From assembly GCF_048569485.1 (NCBI RefSeq), contig NC_134355.1, positions 557,468,642-557,532,641 on the forward strand: 64,000 bases of DNA. Direction: 5' to 3'. The notes below the pieces were generated by a model that saw only the letters and a list, made by a program, of their open reading frames with translations, had not been told where the DNA came from and searched no databases. The translations under genes and the position numbers were made by a program. This DNA is from Anomaloglossus baeobatrachus (taxonomy: Eukaryota > Chordata > Amphibia > Anura > Aromobatidae). Of the stretch, positions 29,576 through 40,635 are shown piece by piece (positions within the stretch are counted from its first letter, which is position 1; each line of letters starts with the position of its first letter).

Positions 29576-31447
29576 TTGGTCGGTGGCAGGCTCTCCCACT
29601 TTGGCGACGTGTGGTTTCAACACGTCTCCAATCAGTGGGTGCGAGATATCATCTCCCACGGCTACAGGATAGAATTTTCTTCCAGCCCGCCAAACAGATT
29701 TTTTCTGTCCACCCCCCCCTGCTCCAAAGCCGCCACCTTCTCTCAGGCCGTGGCATCCCTGCAGGCCAACGGTGTAATTGTTCCGGTTCCCGCCCGGGAA
29801 CGGTTCAGCGGTTTCTACTCAAACCTCTTTCTAGTCCCCAAGAAGGACGGTTCCTTCCGGCCCATCCTGGATCTCAAGCTTCTCAACAAGCATGTTCAGG
29901 TGCGGCACTTTCGCATGGAATCTCTGAGATCGGTCATTGCCTCAATGACCCAAGGAGATTTTCTGGCATCCATCGACATCAGAGATGCCTATCTGCATGT
30001 GCCTATTGCGGTTTCACACCAGCGTTGGCTACGCTTTGCAATCGGAGAGGAACATTTCCAATTCGTGGCTCTCCCCTTCGGCTTAGCCACGGCCCCTCGA
30101 GTATTCACCAAGGTCATGGCAGCAGTGGTTGCGGTTCTGCACCTCCAGGGGTTGACAGTGATTCCTTACCTGGACGACCTTCTAGTCAAGGCATCATCCA
30201 GTGCAGACTGCCAGCGGAGTGTCTCACTCACTCTCGCCACGCTCGTTCAGTTCGGGTGGCTTGTCAACCTCCCCAAGTCCACTCTGACCCCCACCCAGGT
30301 GCTTCTTTACCTAGGGATGCAATTCGAGACTCTGCCGGCACTTGTCAAGTTGCCCTTAGTCAAACAGCAGTCCCTTCGTCTGGCGGTGCGCTCTCTGCTG
30401 AGGCACCGCCGTCATTCCATCAGACACCTCATGGAGGTGCTGGGTCAGATGGTGGCGTCAATGGAAGCGGTTCCCTTTGCCCAGTTCCATCTGCGTCCCC
30501 TGCAGCTGGACATTCTCCGCTGTTGGGACAAGCGGATCTCTTCCTTGCACAGGCTGGTGGCTCTGTCGTCACAGACCAGGAGCTCCCTTCAGTGGTGGCT
30601 TCGGCCCCTCTCTCTGTCTCAGAGACGCTCCTTCCTGACTCCGTCCTGGGTGATCCTCACCACGGATGCCAGCCTCTCCGGTTGGGGAGCAGTATTTCTC
30701 CATCACCGAGCACAGGGCACTTGGACTCCGTCCGAATCAGCCCTCTCGATCAATGTGCTGGAGATCAGAGCTGTGTTTCTAGCTCTCCTAGCCTTTCACC
30801 ACCTGTTGGCGGGCAGGCACATTCGAGTTCAGTCGGACAACGCGACAGCGGTTGCCTACATCAATCACCAGGGCGGGACTCACAGCCGTCTGGCGATGTT
30901 GGAGGTTCAACGAATCCTCCAGTGGACGGAGGACTCCAAGTCCACCATATCTGCAGTCCACATCCCAGGCGTGGAAAACTGGGAGGCCGATTATCTCAGC
31001 CGTCAAACCGTGGACAGCGGCGAGTGGGCCCTGCATCCGTCAGTGTTCAGATCAATCTGCCGCAAGTGGGGCACTCCGGAAGTGGATCTAATGGCATCCC
31101 GGCACAACAACAAGGTTCCGGTTTACATGGCTCGCTCCCACGATCCTCAGGCCTTCGCAGCAGACGCACTGGTTCAAGATTGGTCTCAGTTCCGTCAGGT
31201 CTATGTGTTTCCCCCTCTAGCTCTCTTGCCCAGGGTTCTGCGCAAGATCGGAATGGAGGGCCGTCGAGTCATAATCATTGCTCCGGACTGGCCCAGGCGA
31301 GCTTGGTACCCAGACCTGCTCCGTCTGTCCGTAGGGGTGCCGTGGCACCTCCCGGACCGCCCAGACCTTCTCTCTCAAGGTCCGTTCTTCCGCCAGAATT
31401 CTGCGGCTCTCAGATTGACGGCGTGGCTCTTCAGTCCTGGATCCTGA
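29576..31447 (+). CDS. DIRS D reverse transcriptase / RNase H / methyltransferase-like protein
   Basis: A 623-residue frame: KKDGSFRPILDLKLLN, SIDIRDAYLHVPI, YLDDLLVKA (RT); TTDASLSGWG, INVLEIRAVFLAL, QSDNATAVAYINHQGG, HIPGVENWEADYLSR (RNase H); PEVDLMASRHNNKVP and VFPPLALLPRVLRKIG (methyltransferase-like tail). It overlaps the long recombinase frame. Confidence 0.9.
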   Translation: MVGGRLSHFGDVWFQHVSNQWVRDIISHGYRIEFSSSPPNRFFLSTPPCSKAATFSQAVASLQANGVIVPVPARERFSGFYSNLFLVPKKDGSFRPILDLKLLNKHVQVRHFRMESLRSVIASMTQGDFLASIDIRDAYLHVPIAVSHQRWLRFAIGEEHFQFVALPFGLATAPRVFTKVMAAVVAVLHLQGLTVIPYLDDLLVKASSSADCQRSVSLTLATLVQFGWLVNLPKSTLTPTQVLLYLGMQFETLPALVKLPLVKQQSLRLAVRSLLRHRRHSIRHLMEVLGQMVASMEAVPFAQFHLRPLQLDILRCWDKRISSLHRLVALSSQTRSSLQWWLRPLSLSQRRSFLTPSWVILTTDASLSGWGAVFLHHRAQGTWTPSESALSINVLEIRAVFLALLAFHHLLAGRHIRVQSDNATAVAYINHQGGTHSRLAMLEVQRILQWTEDSKSTISAVHIPGVENWEADYLSRQTVDSGEWALHPSVFRSICRKWGTPEVDLMASRHNNKVPVYMARSHDPQAFAADALVQDWSQFRQVYVFPPLALLPRVLRKIGMEGRRVIIIAPDWPRRAWYPDLLRLSVGVPWHLPDRPDLLSQGPFFRQNSAALRLTAWLFSPGS

Positions 31448-32466
31448 CGGCTTCAGGCATTCCCTCTGAGGTCATCTCCACTATGACTCAGGCTCGGAAG
31501 TCTTCCTCGGCCAAGATTTACCACAGGACTTGGAGGATTTTCCTGTCCTGGTGTCACTCTTCCGACCATGCTCCTTGGCCGTTCTCCTTGCCGACCATCC
31601 TGTCTTTTCTACAGTCCGGTCTACAGCTAGGACTGTCCCTCAATTCCCTCAAGGGACAGGTGTCGGCTCTGTCGGTATTGTTCCAGCGGCGTATCGCCCG
31701 ACTGGCTCAGGTGCGCACCTTCATGCAGGGCGCATCTCACATCATTCCTCCTTACCGGCGACCCTTGGATCCCTGGGACCTTAATCTGGTCCTCACGGCC
31801 TTACAGAAACCCCCCTTTGAGCCTCTCAGGGAGGTTCCCTTGTTTAGACTTTCACAGAAAGTTGTTTTTCTAGTAGCCATAACTTCTCTCAGGAGAGTTT
31901 CTGATTTGGCTGCGCTCTCTTCGGAATCCCCCTTTTTGGTGTTTCACCAAGACAAGGTGGTTCTTCGTCCGACTCCGGATTTTCTCCCTAAGGTGGTGTC
32001 TCCTTTCCACCTTAACCAGGACATTTCATTGCCTTCTCTTTGTCCGGCCCCTGTGCATCGCTTTGAGAAGGCGTTGCATTCCTTAGATTTGGTGCGGTCG
32101 CTCCGAATCTATGTGTCACGCACCGCCGTTTTTAGGCGGTGCACCTCACTTTTTGTGCTAACCACTGGTCAGCGCAAGGGTCTTGCTGCTTCTAAACCGA
32201 CCCTAGCTCGTTGGATCAGGTCGGCTATCACCGATGCCTACCAGTGTTCTCAGGTGCCTCCTCCGCCAGGGATTAAGGCGCACTCGACCAGAGCTGTCGG
32301 TGCCTCCTGGGCTTTCAGGCACCAGGCTACGGCTCAGCAGGTTTGTCAGGCTGCCACGTGGTCCAGTCTGCACACTTTTTCGAAGCACTACCAAGTGCAT
32401 GCTCATGCTTCGGCAGATGCGAGCTTGGGCAGATGCATTCTTCAGGCGGCTGTCGCCCATTTGTGA
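31440..32466 (+). CDS. DIRS D tyrosine recombinase
   Basis: Core domain with SAM-like N-part (KIYHRTWRIFLSWC, SLNSLKGQVSALSVLFQRR), Arg box TSLRRVSDL, HxxR box KAHSTRAVGASWAFRH and HTFSKHYQVH with the Tyr. The same frame is open from 29611, giving a possible 951-residue product with a Ser/Gly/Pro/Arg-rich N-terminal half that overlaps RT. Confidence 0.9.
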
Positions 32467-32608
32467 AGTTAGGTTTTGCCTACTTCTCAGTTTGGTTTAT
32501 TTCCCACCCATGGACTGCTTTGGAACGTCCCATGGTTTGGGTCTCCCATAAGGAACGATGAAGAAAAAGAGAATTTTGTTTACTTACCGTAAATTCTTTT
32601 TCTTATAG

Positions 32609-32917
32609 TTCCGACATGGGAGACCCAGCACCCTCCCTGTTGCCTGTTGGCAGTTTTTTGTTCCGTGTGTTTCACCGGCTGTTGTTAGTAGACAGAGTTC
32701 CGGTCTTTCCGAGTTTTACTCTATCTCTACTTATGGGTGGATGTCCTCCTTCAGCTTTTGCACTGAACTGGTTAGATTGTCATCCAGGGGGTGTATATAG
32801 CCCGGAGGGAGGAGCTACACGTTTGAGTGTAGTACTTTGTGTGTCCTCCGGAGGCAGAAGCTATACACCCCATGGTTTGGGTCTCCCATGTCGGAACTAT
32901 AAGAAAAAGAATTTACG
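32609..32917 (+). promoter_or_regulatory. Exon-like terminal cassette of DIRS D bounded by splice-site consensus
   Basis: Acceptor-like TTCTTTTTCTTATAG ends at 32608 and donor-like ACG/GTAAGTAA starts its intron at 32918. The reverse strand has the mirror pair. The flanking bases have changed relative to subfamily 1 but the splice consensus has not. Use is inferred. Confidence 0.5.
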
Positions 32918-32990
32918 GTAAGTAAACAAAATTCTCTTTTCCTGGCTTGTCTCATAGTGGCAATGACATCTTGAGATAACCCTGAGGACG

Positions 32991-35050
32991 CTAGGAGCCA
33001 GGACTCAATGGCCACACAGTCAGGTTGAGGGCCGCAGAATTCAGATGGAAAAATGGCCCTTGAGACAGCAAGTCTGGTCGGTCTGGGAGTGCCCACGGTT
33101 GACCCATCGTGAGGTGCCACAGATCCGGGTACCACGACCTCCTCGGCCAGTCTGGAGCGACGAGGATGGCGTAGCGGCAGTCGGACCCGATCTTGCGCAA
33201 CACTCTGGGCAGCAGTGCCAGAGGAGGAAATACATAAGGCAGTCGAAACTGCGACCAATCCTGAACTGATGCGTCCGCCGCCAGAGCTCTGTGATCTTGA
33301 GACCGTGCCATGAATGCCGGGACTTTGTTGTTGTGCCGAGACGCCATGAGGTCGACGTCCGGCGTTCCCCAGCGGCAACAGATCTCTTGAAACACGTCCG
33401 GGTGAAGAGACCATTCCCCTGCGTCCATGCCCTGGCGACTGAGAAAGTCTGCTTCCCAGTTTTCTACGCCCGGGATGTGAACTGCGGAGATGGTGGAGGC
33501 TGTGGCTTCCGCCCACAGCAGAATCCGCCGAACCTCTTGGAAGGCCTGACGACTGCGTGTGCCGCCCTGGTGGTTGATGTACGCGACCGCCGTGGCGTTG
33601 TCCGACTGTATGCGGATCTGTCTGCCCTCCAGCCACCGATGGAACGCCTTTAGGGCTAGATACACTGCCCTTATCTCCAGAACATTGATCTGAAGGGAGG
33701 ACTCTGTCGGAGTCCAGGTTCCCTGAGCCCTGTGGTGGAGGAAAACCGCTCCCCACCCTGACAGACTCGCGTCCGTCGTGACCACAGCCCAGGATGGGGG
33801 CAGGAATGATTTTCCCTTCGACAAGGAAGTGGGAAGAAGCCACCACTGAAGAGAGGTTTTGGCTGCCAGTGAAAGAGAGACGTTCCTGTCTAGGGACGTC
33901 GACCTCCTGTCCCATTTGCGGAGAATGTCCCATTGAAGTGGACGCAGATGAAACTGCGCAAAGGGAACTGCCTCCATTGCTGCCACCATCTTCCCTAGGA
34001 AGTGCATGAGGCGCCTCAAGGGGTGTGACTGGGTCCGAAGGAGAGAGTGCACCCCTGTCTGCAGCGAATGCTGTTTGTCCAGCGGAAGCTTCACTATCGC
34101 CGAGAGAGTATGAAACTCCATCCCGAGGTAAGTCAGTGATTGGGTCGGTGTCAATTTTGACTTTGGGAAATTGATGATCCACCTGAACCTCTGGAGAGTC
34201 TCCAGAGCAATGGTCAGGCTGTGTTGACATGCCACCCGGGAGGGTGCCTTGACTAGGAGATCGTCTAAGTAAGTGATCACCGAGTGGCCCTGAGAGTGTA
34301 GGACCGCCACCACGGATGCCATGATCTTGGTGAAGACCCAGGGGGCTGTCGCCAGGCCGAAAGGCAGTGCCACAAACTGAAGGTGTTCGTCCCCGATGGC
34401 GAAACGCAGGAAGCGTTGATGCTCTGGTGCAATCGGCACATGGAGATAAGCGTCCCTGATGTCGATTGAGGCTAGGAAGTCTCCTTGGGACATCGAGGCG
34501 ATGACAGAACGGAGAGATTCCATCCGGAACCGTCTGGTTCTCACGTGTCTGTTGAGCAGTTTGAGGTCCAGAACGGGGCGGAATGATCCGTCCTTTTTTG
34601 GCACCACGAACAAGTTGGAGTAAAAACCGCAACCACGTTCTTGAATGGGAACGGGAATCACAACTCCTTCTGCCTTCAGAGTGTTCACCGCCTGAAAAAG
34701 TGCATCGGCTCGCTCGGGGGGCGGAGATGTTCTGAAGAAACAAGTCGGAGGACGAGAGCTGAGCTCTATCCTGTAACCGTGCGACAGAATGTCTCTCACC
34801 CATCGGTCTTGGACATGTGGCCACCAGGCGTCGCAAAAGCGGGAGAGCCTGCCACCGACCGAGGATGCGGTTTGGGGAGGCCGAAAGTCATGAGGAGGCC
34901 GCCTTGGAGGCGGTTCCTCCGGCGGTCTTTGGAGGACGTGACTTAGACCGCCATGCAGAAGAGTTCCTCTGGCCCTTCTCTGACCTGTTGGACGTGGAGG
35001 ATTGGGACCTGGCTGAGGGCCGAAAGGACCGAAACCTCGATTGAATTTTT
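32991..35050 (-). CDS. DIRS C reverse transcriptase / RNase H / methyltransferase-like protein
   Basis: A long antisense frame with KKDGSFRPVLDLKLLNRH, SIDIRDAYLHVPI, YLDDLLVKA, TTDASLSGWG, QSDNATAVAYINHQGG, HIPGVENWEADFLSR and PDVDLMASRHNNKVP. It overlaps the upstream frame of the recombinase, also open here for about 2 kb. Confidence 0.88.
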
Positions 35051-36423
35051 CGTTGCTGAGGTTTGTTTGGTTTGGACTGGGGTAAGGACGAGTCCTTACC
35101 CTTGGATTGTTTAATAATTTCATCCAATTGCTCGCCAAACAAACGGTCGCCAGAAAATGGCAAACCGGTTAAGAACTTCTTGGAAGCAGAGTCTGCCTTC
35201 CATTCGCGTAGCCACATGGCCCTGCGGACTGCCACCGAATTGGCGGACGCTACCGCTGTACGGCTCGCTGAGTCCAGGACGGCGTTCATGGCGTAGGACG
35301 AAAAGGCCGAAGCCTGAGAAGTCAAAGACACAACTTGCGGAGCAGAGGTACGTGTGACTGCATTAATCTCAGACAGACAATCTGAGATAGCTTGGAGTGC
35401 CCACACGGCTGCAAAGGCCGGAGCAAAAGACGCGCCTATGGCTTCATAGATGGATTTCATCAGGAGCTCTATTTGCCTGTCAGTGGCATCCTTGAGCGAT
35501 GAACCATCTGCCACTGATACTACGGATCTAGCCGCCAGTCTAGAGACTGGAGGATCCACCTTGGGACACTGAGCCCAACCCTTAACTACGTCAGGGGGGA
35601 AGGGGTAACGTGTGTCATTAAGGCGCTTAGTAAAGCGCTTGTCCGGAAATGCTCTGTGCTTCTGGACAGCATCTCTGAAGTTAGAGTGATCGAAAAACGC
35701 ACTCCGTGTACGTTTGGGAAACCTAAACTGGTGTTTCTCCTGCTGTGAAGCCGACTCCTCTATAGGTGGAGTTGGGGGAGAAAGATCTAGCACCTGGTTG
35801 ATGGACGCTATAAGGTCATTTACTATGGCGTCCCCTTCAGGTGTATCAAGATTGAGAGCAACGTCAGGATCAGAGCCCTGAGCTGCGACCTCCGCCTCAT
35901 CCTCCAGAGAGTCCTCATGCTGCGACCCCGAACAGCGTGATGAAGCCGGGGAAGGTTCCCAGCGAGCCCGCTTAGCCGGTCTGGGACTGCGGTCCGTGTC
36001 GGAGTCCTCCCCGTGGGACCTAGGTGTCACCCCAGGAGCACTCTGCTGCACCGACCGAGAGGGGCCTGGGGGCGATGAACTCACAGTGCCCGGGGCCTGT
36101 GTGACCGATCTGGACTGCAAGGCTTCTAGTATCTTAGCAGACCATCTGTCCATAGACTGAGCCATGGATTGTGAAAGCGACTCAGAGAGTTTCTCAGCCA
36201 AAACTGCAAACTCTGTCCCTGCCACCTGGACAGTGGAAGCCGGCGGTTCTACCTGAGCCGAGGGTCCCACCAGTGCCCGAGGCTCCGGCTGAGTGAGTGC
36301 CACAGGGGCCGAGCATTGCACACAGTGAGGGTAGGTGGAACCTGCAGGTAACATAGCCGCACAAGAGGTACAGGTTGCAAAATAAGCCTGTGCCTTGGCA
36401 CCCTTGCTCTTTGCGGACGACAT
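34888..36423 (-). CDS. DIRS C gag-like protein
   Basis: Begins MSSAKSKGAKAQAYFATCTSC with a second Cys pair HCVQC, then an acidic linker, the conserved core (FPKRTRSAFFDHSNF, FPDKRFTKR, YPFPPDVVKGW, FAAVWALQAIS) and a basic C-terminus. Closely related to the gag regions of B and F. Confidence 0.82.
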   Translation of the reverse strand: MSSAKSKGAKAQAYFATCTSCAAMLPAGSTYPHCVQCSAPVALTQPEPRALVGPSAQVEPPASTVQVAGTEFAVLAEKLSESLSQSMAQSMDRWSAKILEALQSRSVTQAPGTVSSSPPGPSRSVQQSAPGVTPRSHGEDSDTDRSPRPAKRARWEPSPASSRCSGSQHEDSLEDEAEVAAQGSDPDVALNLDTPEGDAIVNDLIASINQVLDLSPPTPPIEESASQQEKHQFRFPKRTRSAFFDHSNFRDAVQKHRAFPDKRFTKRLNDTRYPFPPDVVKGWAQCPKVDPPVSRLAARSVVSVADGSSLKDATDRQIELLMKSIYEAIGASFAPAFAAVWALQAISDCLSEINAVTRTSAPQVVSLTSQASAFSSYAMNAVLDSASRTAVASANSVAVRRAMWLREWKADSASKKFLTGLPFSGDRLFGEQLDEIIKQSKGKDSSLPQSKPNKPQQRKIQSRFRSFRPSARSQSSTSNRSEKGQRNSSAWRSKSRPPKTAGGTASKAASS

Positions 36424-36504
36424 GCTGTAGTCTCCTCTGAGAGTGATCACTGAGGGTATATAGCCAAAAGCAAAACAATGCGGCCGAACAGAGAAAATGT
36501 ATAC

Positions 36505-36507
<3 letters not shown>

Positions 36508-36552
<45 letters not shown>
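36508..36552. repeat. (TA)n microsatellite in the DIRS C leader
   Basis: About 22 TA units in the 5' leader of element C. Not seen in B or F at the same place, so it probably expanded after insertion. Confidence 0.95.
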
Positions 36553-36558
<6 letters not shown>

Positions 36559-37544
36559 CATACACACACTTCGGCACCCAAGGGGGGCCAGCACCGGGTA
36601 ACCGGTGTGGCTTACCGACCGCCCAAAGCGGTTGTGTGTCCACCAGATTCCCTGCCTGGGCCTCCCAGAGCTGTAGAGCTCGTTCTGAAATCCTCCACCG
36701 GCAGAAGTGATTGTAAATATGGCTGCCAGAGTTCTCAGGGGAGGAGGGAGCCGTGGGCTTGACTAATAAAGTTCGGGAATCTGGTGCCCCACAGTGCTCA
36801 GTGAGGGGGGAGGAGAACACCTAAGTATGCTCCAGCCCTCACTGCCGACGTCCAGTCGACCGTCCCGCCCTTACCCCTGACTGGCAGGCCCGGGGGCGGG
36901 AGTTATGGTACTAGGCCGCAGAAGCCGGGGACTAAATTTAATAACGCGGCCGGCAAACAGGCGCGGTAGTCCCGGTCGTCACAAAAAAAACAGCAGCCGC
37001 TGCAGCGTCTGTAACACAGGCGCTCCATGCACCGTCCCCAAGGGGACACAGAGTACCTTATAGATGCAGGGCCTGTCCCTGATGATACTCAGTCTCCTGT
37101 CCGTCAGATTCCCCCAGGGGCTGCGGAGGGAGCCCGGTCCCAGTGAATGGTGACCGGTTAGGATCCCACTTCTCCCAGAGCCTCTAAGGGACGGGGAAGG
37201 AAAAACGGCATGTGGCTCCAGCCTTTGTACCCGCAATGGGTACCTCAACCTTAACAGCACCGCCGACTTAGTGGGGTGAGAAGGGAGCATGCCGGGGGCC
37301 CTGTTAGGGCCCTCTTTTCTTCCATCCGATACAATCAGCAGCTGCTGCTGACTAAAATGGGAGCTTGAGTGAATGTGTGCCTCCTTCAACACAAAGCATA
37401 AAACTGAGGAGCCCGTGATGCACGGGAGGGTGTATAGGCAGAGGGGAGGGGTTACACTTTTTAAAGTGTAATACTTTGTGTGGCCTCCGGAGGCAGAAGC
37501 TATACACCCAATTGTCTGGGTCTCCCAATGGAGCGACAAAGAAA

Positions 37545-37978
37545 AACACTACGGTCACACTGTGGGTTTTATGGGCATCTCCGTTGTCCGGTGCCAGCAC
37601 TTCCTCTTTCGGCCATCTTCGTCCTCCTCCTGAAACCGCAGTGCATGATGCGTCTACGTCATACACACTCGCCGGTCCTGCGCAGGCGCACTACAATACT
37701 TTGATCTGCCCTACTCAGGACCTGAATACCGGCGAGTGTGGATGACGTCGGGCGCATCATGCACCGCGGCCACAGGAGAAAAAAGATGGCCAAAAGAGGC
37801 GGCACCGGACAACGGAGAAGTCCATCTGGCCAACCGAGCGACCGTTAGGTAAGTATTATAAAGTGTTTATGTTCTCACAGCGGCTCTGATATACAACATG
37901 TTAGAATGCTGTATATAAGAGCCCGGTGGTGGTGGCCGCAGCTTATAGGCCAAAAAAGTGGTGACAACTTCCCTTTAA
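37545..37978. mobile_element. TTAA-flanked MITE, right part
   Basis: The other side of the MITE starting at 25539. It contains its interior (with GCGCAGGCGCACT and CACTCGCCGG / CCGGCGAGTG inverted blocks) and the right TIR, ending CTTCCC then TTAA at 37975-37978. No coding sequence. Confidence 0.7.
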
Positions 37979-38681
37979 CCCTTTCACCACTCAGACAGTT
38001 TTCACCTTCCTGACCCGACATTTTTTTTTCTCAATTTTGACCAGTGTCAAAGGTTATAACAGATCCCATTGATTGAGGTTTTGTTTTTTTTTGGGAGACA
38101 TACTTCATGTTAGTGGTAAAATTAGGATGATATTTTTTGCATTTGGCGAAAATGTAACTATTTACAAGTTTTACATTTTTATTCCCTTAAACCAGAAAGT
38201 TATGCCACAGAAAATAGTTAAAGTGTTTTCCCCACAAATAAGCCCTAGCAGGAATGTTTTCGCATTTTCTGTGTAAGGCTTAAATATAAGCCCTACCCCA
38301 AAAATAAGCTCTTGTCGCGGTTCAATAATGAAGTGTCCATGCAGCTAAAAAAAAGTTAAAGAATACTGCAGGACACTTAGTTATAGAAAGCAGACACCCC
38401 CAAAAACAGAAGACCCAGCAATCATGCTCACCTGATGCCGACCTTCGGTAGAAAGCACACACACACATCAGATCACTAACACACATTCATCACATCCAGC
38501 GAGAGAGAGAGAGAACCTAGCGGTGGAACACAATGCATAAAGCAGGCACCGTCCTCCAATCACCATAGCTGAAGCCACGGTGACCGGAGGTTCCCATGAC
38601 ATGAGTTTACGTCATCGGTCAGGATCTCCTATCAGACAATGATGAACACTTACATTAAAAGGTTGTGAAGGGATTAATATA
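37979..38681. other. Gene-free stretch, probable old interspersed repeats
   Basis: Contains an AATAAGCCCTA motif near 38237 and TAAGCCCTACCCC near 38286, typical of short non-autonomous DNA elements, and a GAGAGAGAGAGA tract near 38504. I see no gene. Confidence 0.35.
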
Positions 38682-39544
38682 CAGTGTGTCCACCGCCATT
38701 AACTTGAGAATGGCGACAGCTATAGGCATAGAAGTGGTGTCTAGGTATAGTGCTATGCAATGAAACCACCTATAGCGCCACCTGGTGGAAAACAATGGAG
38801 TTAGCATTTTTATCTCGAAAACGGAAAGAGAGAAAAAAAAGTGAATTAAAAAAATTGTAGGGCATCATCGATTCAAAACGAATCGACACCTTGCATACAG
38901 AAATGCTATCATATGGAACCCATGACCCCCCCCCCCCAAAAAAACATTGAATGCTGCTCACGCATATGGCGCTCATTTAACTTTGATGCTCAAAGTGGCC
39001 ACCGTCAGCTGCAATGCACATCTGGACTCTGGACAGCATACTGTATCTTGCTGCACGTTGTGCAATATGGTAGGTGATACGTTTGCACAAGCACCTGTGA
39101 TACGTCGTCGTAGGTCCTGCAATGTTGGTGGAGGGGTCGCATACACCGGCTGTTTGATGTGACCTCACAGAAAGAAGTGCAATGGGGTCAGGTCAGGTGA
39201 GCGTGGAGGCCACTCCACGCAGCCACCAAACCCAATGACTTGTAGGAAGGTCTCCATGAGGTATCGCTTCACGTCCGCAGCCTTGTGAGTTTTACACGTT
39301 CTAATCATAGCATTTCTGTATGCAAGGTGTCGATTCATATTGAATTGATGATGCCCTACAATTTAATTCACTTTTTTTCCCTCTATCTTGTTCCGTTTTC
39401 GAGATAAAAATGCTAACGCCGTTGTTTTCCACCAGGTGTCGCTATAGGTGGTTTCATTGCGTAGCGCATGGATACTTTACTATACCTATAGCTGCTGCTA
39501 TTCTCAAGTTAATGGCGGTGGACAGGATATGGGTGGACACACTG
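38682..39544 (-). mobile_element. Mariner-like DNA transposon remnant with long TIRs
   Basis: Flanked by TA on both sides, with termini CAGTGTGTCCACC and its inverse GGACACACTG. The inverted repeats are long, about 245 bp each (38682-38925 and 39298-39544). The ~370-bp interior holds a degraded transposase tail on the minus strand. It looks like an internally deleted, old copy. Confidence 0.8.
38985..39250 (-). pseudogene. Mariner-type transposase C-terminal fragment
   Basis: Minus-strand translation gives WPPRSPDLTPLHFFL, then GHIKQPVYATPPP and LRRRITGACANV, the pattern around the third catalytic Asp of mariner-type (IS630-Tc1) transposases and the following KxxVY...P...L..RI region. A stop codon falls in place of the usual Trp after FFL, and only about 85 codons remain, so it is a pseudogene fragment. 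Confidence 0.72.
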
Positions 39545-39777
39545 TATACAAATTACAGATTCTCCTCCTGAACTTCTTAATACAGCCTTCCCCACAGACT
39601 ACACATCTTTCATTTTCTTAACATGACTGTTGATGGAGGAGCACGTGACCAGACCTGTTCATCGACCTCCTACAACCGGGAAAACCTTTCCATGCACAAA
39701 TGGTTTTTGTTTTGTTTTTTTTAACTTGGAGGAAAAAATGGCTCTGGACATTTTATACCTCTGTATTAGTAAATGCC
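39545..39777. other. Short gene-free gap
   Basis: I see no gene or recognisable repeat here apart from a T-rich tract near 39705-39722. Confidence 0.4.
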
Positions 39778-40150
39778 AAAAAAACGGATTTTTGTGTACT
39801 CACCGTAAAATCGTTTTCTCTTAGCCATCATTGGGGGACACAGGACCATGGGTGTTATGCTGCCTATCCATAGGAGGACACTAAGTAGATGCAAAAGCAT
39901 AGCTCCTCCTCTGCAGTATACACCCCCTGGCCGGGGCAGGCAGCCTCAGTTTTAGTACACAAGCAGTAGGAGGAAAAAGCCAGTAAAAGCTTACCTCAAC
40001 AGAGGAACATGAGGGGAGAAAAAAAAAAAAAAAAAAAGAGTCATAACCAAATAAGGTACTGAGAGAACCAAGGCCCAACAGGGCAACAGGGTGGGTGCTG
40101 TGTGCCCCAATGATGGCTAAGAGAAAACGATTTTACGGTGAGTACACAAA
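39778..40150 (-). mobile_element. DIRS G (family 3), 3' terminal segment (fossil)
   Basis: The 3' end of a divergent minus-strand DIRS: ITR with CATTGGGGGACACAGGACCATG, GCTGCCTATCCATAGG and CCCCTGGCCGGGGCAGG, and the outer half of the ICR near 40100-40150. Plus strand shows acceptor-like TTTTCTCTTAG ending at 39824 and donor GTGAGT at 40138. Element F is inserted here; G resumes at 46215. Confidence 0.88.
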
Positions 40151-40635
40151 GAAGGGAATTTTGTTACTTACCGTAAATTCCTTTTCTTCTAGCTCCAATT
40201 GGGAGACCCAGACGATTGGGTGTATAGCTACTGCCTCCGGAGGCCACACAAAGCATTACACTAAAAAGTGTAAGGCCCCTCCCCTTCTGGCTATACACCC
40301 CCCGTGGGATCACGGGCTGCTCAGTTTTAGTGCTAAAGCAAGAAGGAGGAAAGCCAATAACTGGTTTAAACAAATTCAATCCGAAGTAACATCGGAGAAC
40401 TGAAACCGTTCAACATGAACAACATGTGTACCCGAAAAAAACAAAAATCCCGAAGGAAACAGGGCGGGTGCTGGGTCTCCCAATTGGAGCTAGAAGAAAA
40501 GGAATTTACGGTAAGTAACAAAATTCCCTTCTTCTTCGGCGCTCCATTGGGAGACCCAGACGATTGGGACGTCCAAAAGCAGTCCCTGGGTGGGTAAAAT
40601 AATACCTCAAGTTAGAGCTGCAAAACAGCCCTCCC

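Larger units (their letters stand above)
27131..32940 (+). mobile_element. DIRS retrotransposon D (subfamily 2), close to whole
   Basis: A plus-strand DIRS of about 5.8 kb inserted in the recombinase region of C. Parts: 5' ITR 27131-27270 (TTATGGGAGACCCAAACCATG), gag-like region about 28125-29550, RT/RNase H, recombinase, ICR 32523-32631, 3' ITR 32765-32940. Subfamily 2 differs from subfamily 1 in ITR bases (TTCCGACATGGGAG against CTCCAATTGGGAG), compensated on both arms. Only element H belongs to the same subfamily here. It is the youngest layer of the C/D nest. Confidence 0.92.
32941..37544 (-). mobile_element. DIRS C (subfamily 1), 5' part (fossil)
   Basis: Continuation of C beyond D: RT/RNase H (about 32991-35050), gag-like region (34888-36423), a 5' leader with a (TA)n tract at 36508-36552, and 5' ITR 37399-37544 ending GACAAAGAAA. 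Together with 25656-27130 it makes an almost complete element with long frames and few breaks other than the D insertion. Confidence 0.9.

Noticed and set aside
36194-36820. 208-residue minus-strand frame upstream of gag in DIRS C
   Set aside because: It crosses a (TA)n tract, shown as a Tyr-Ile run, and leader sequence; it matches no protein.
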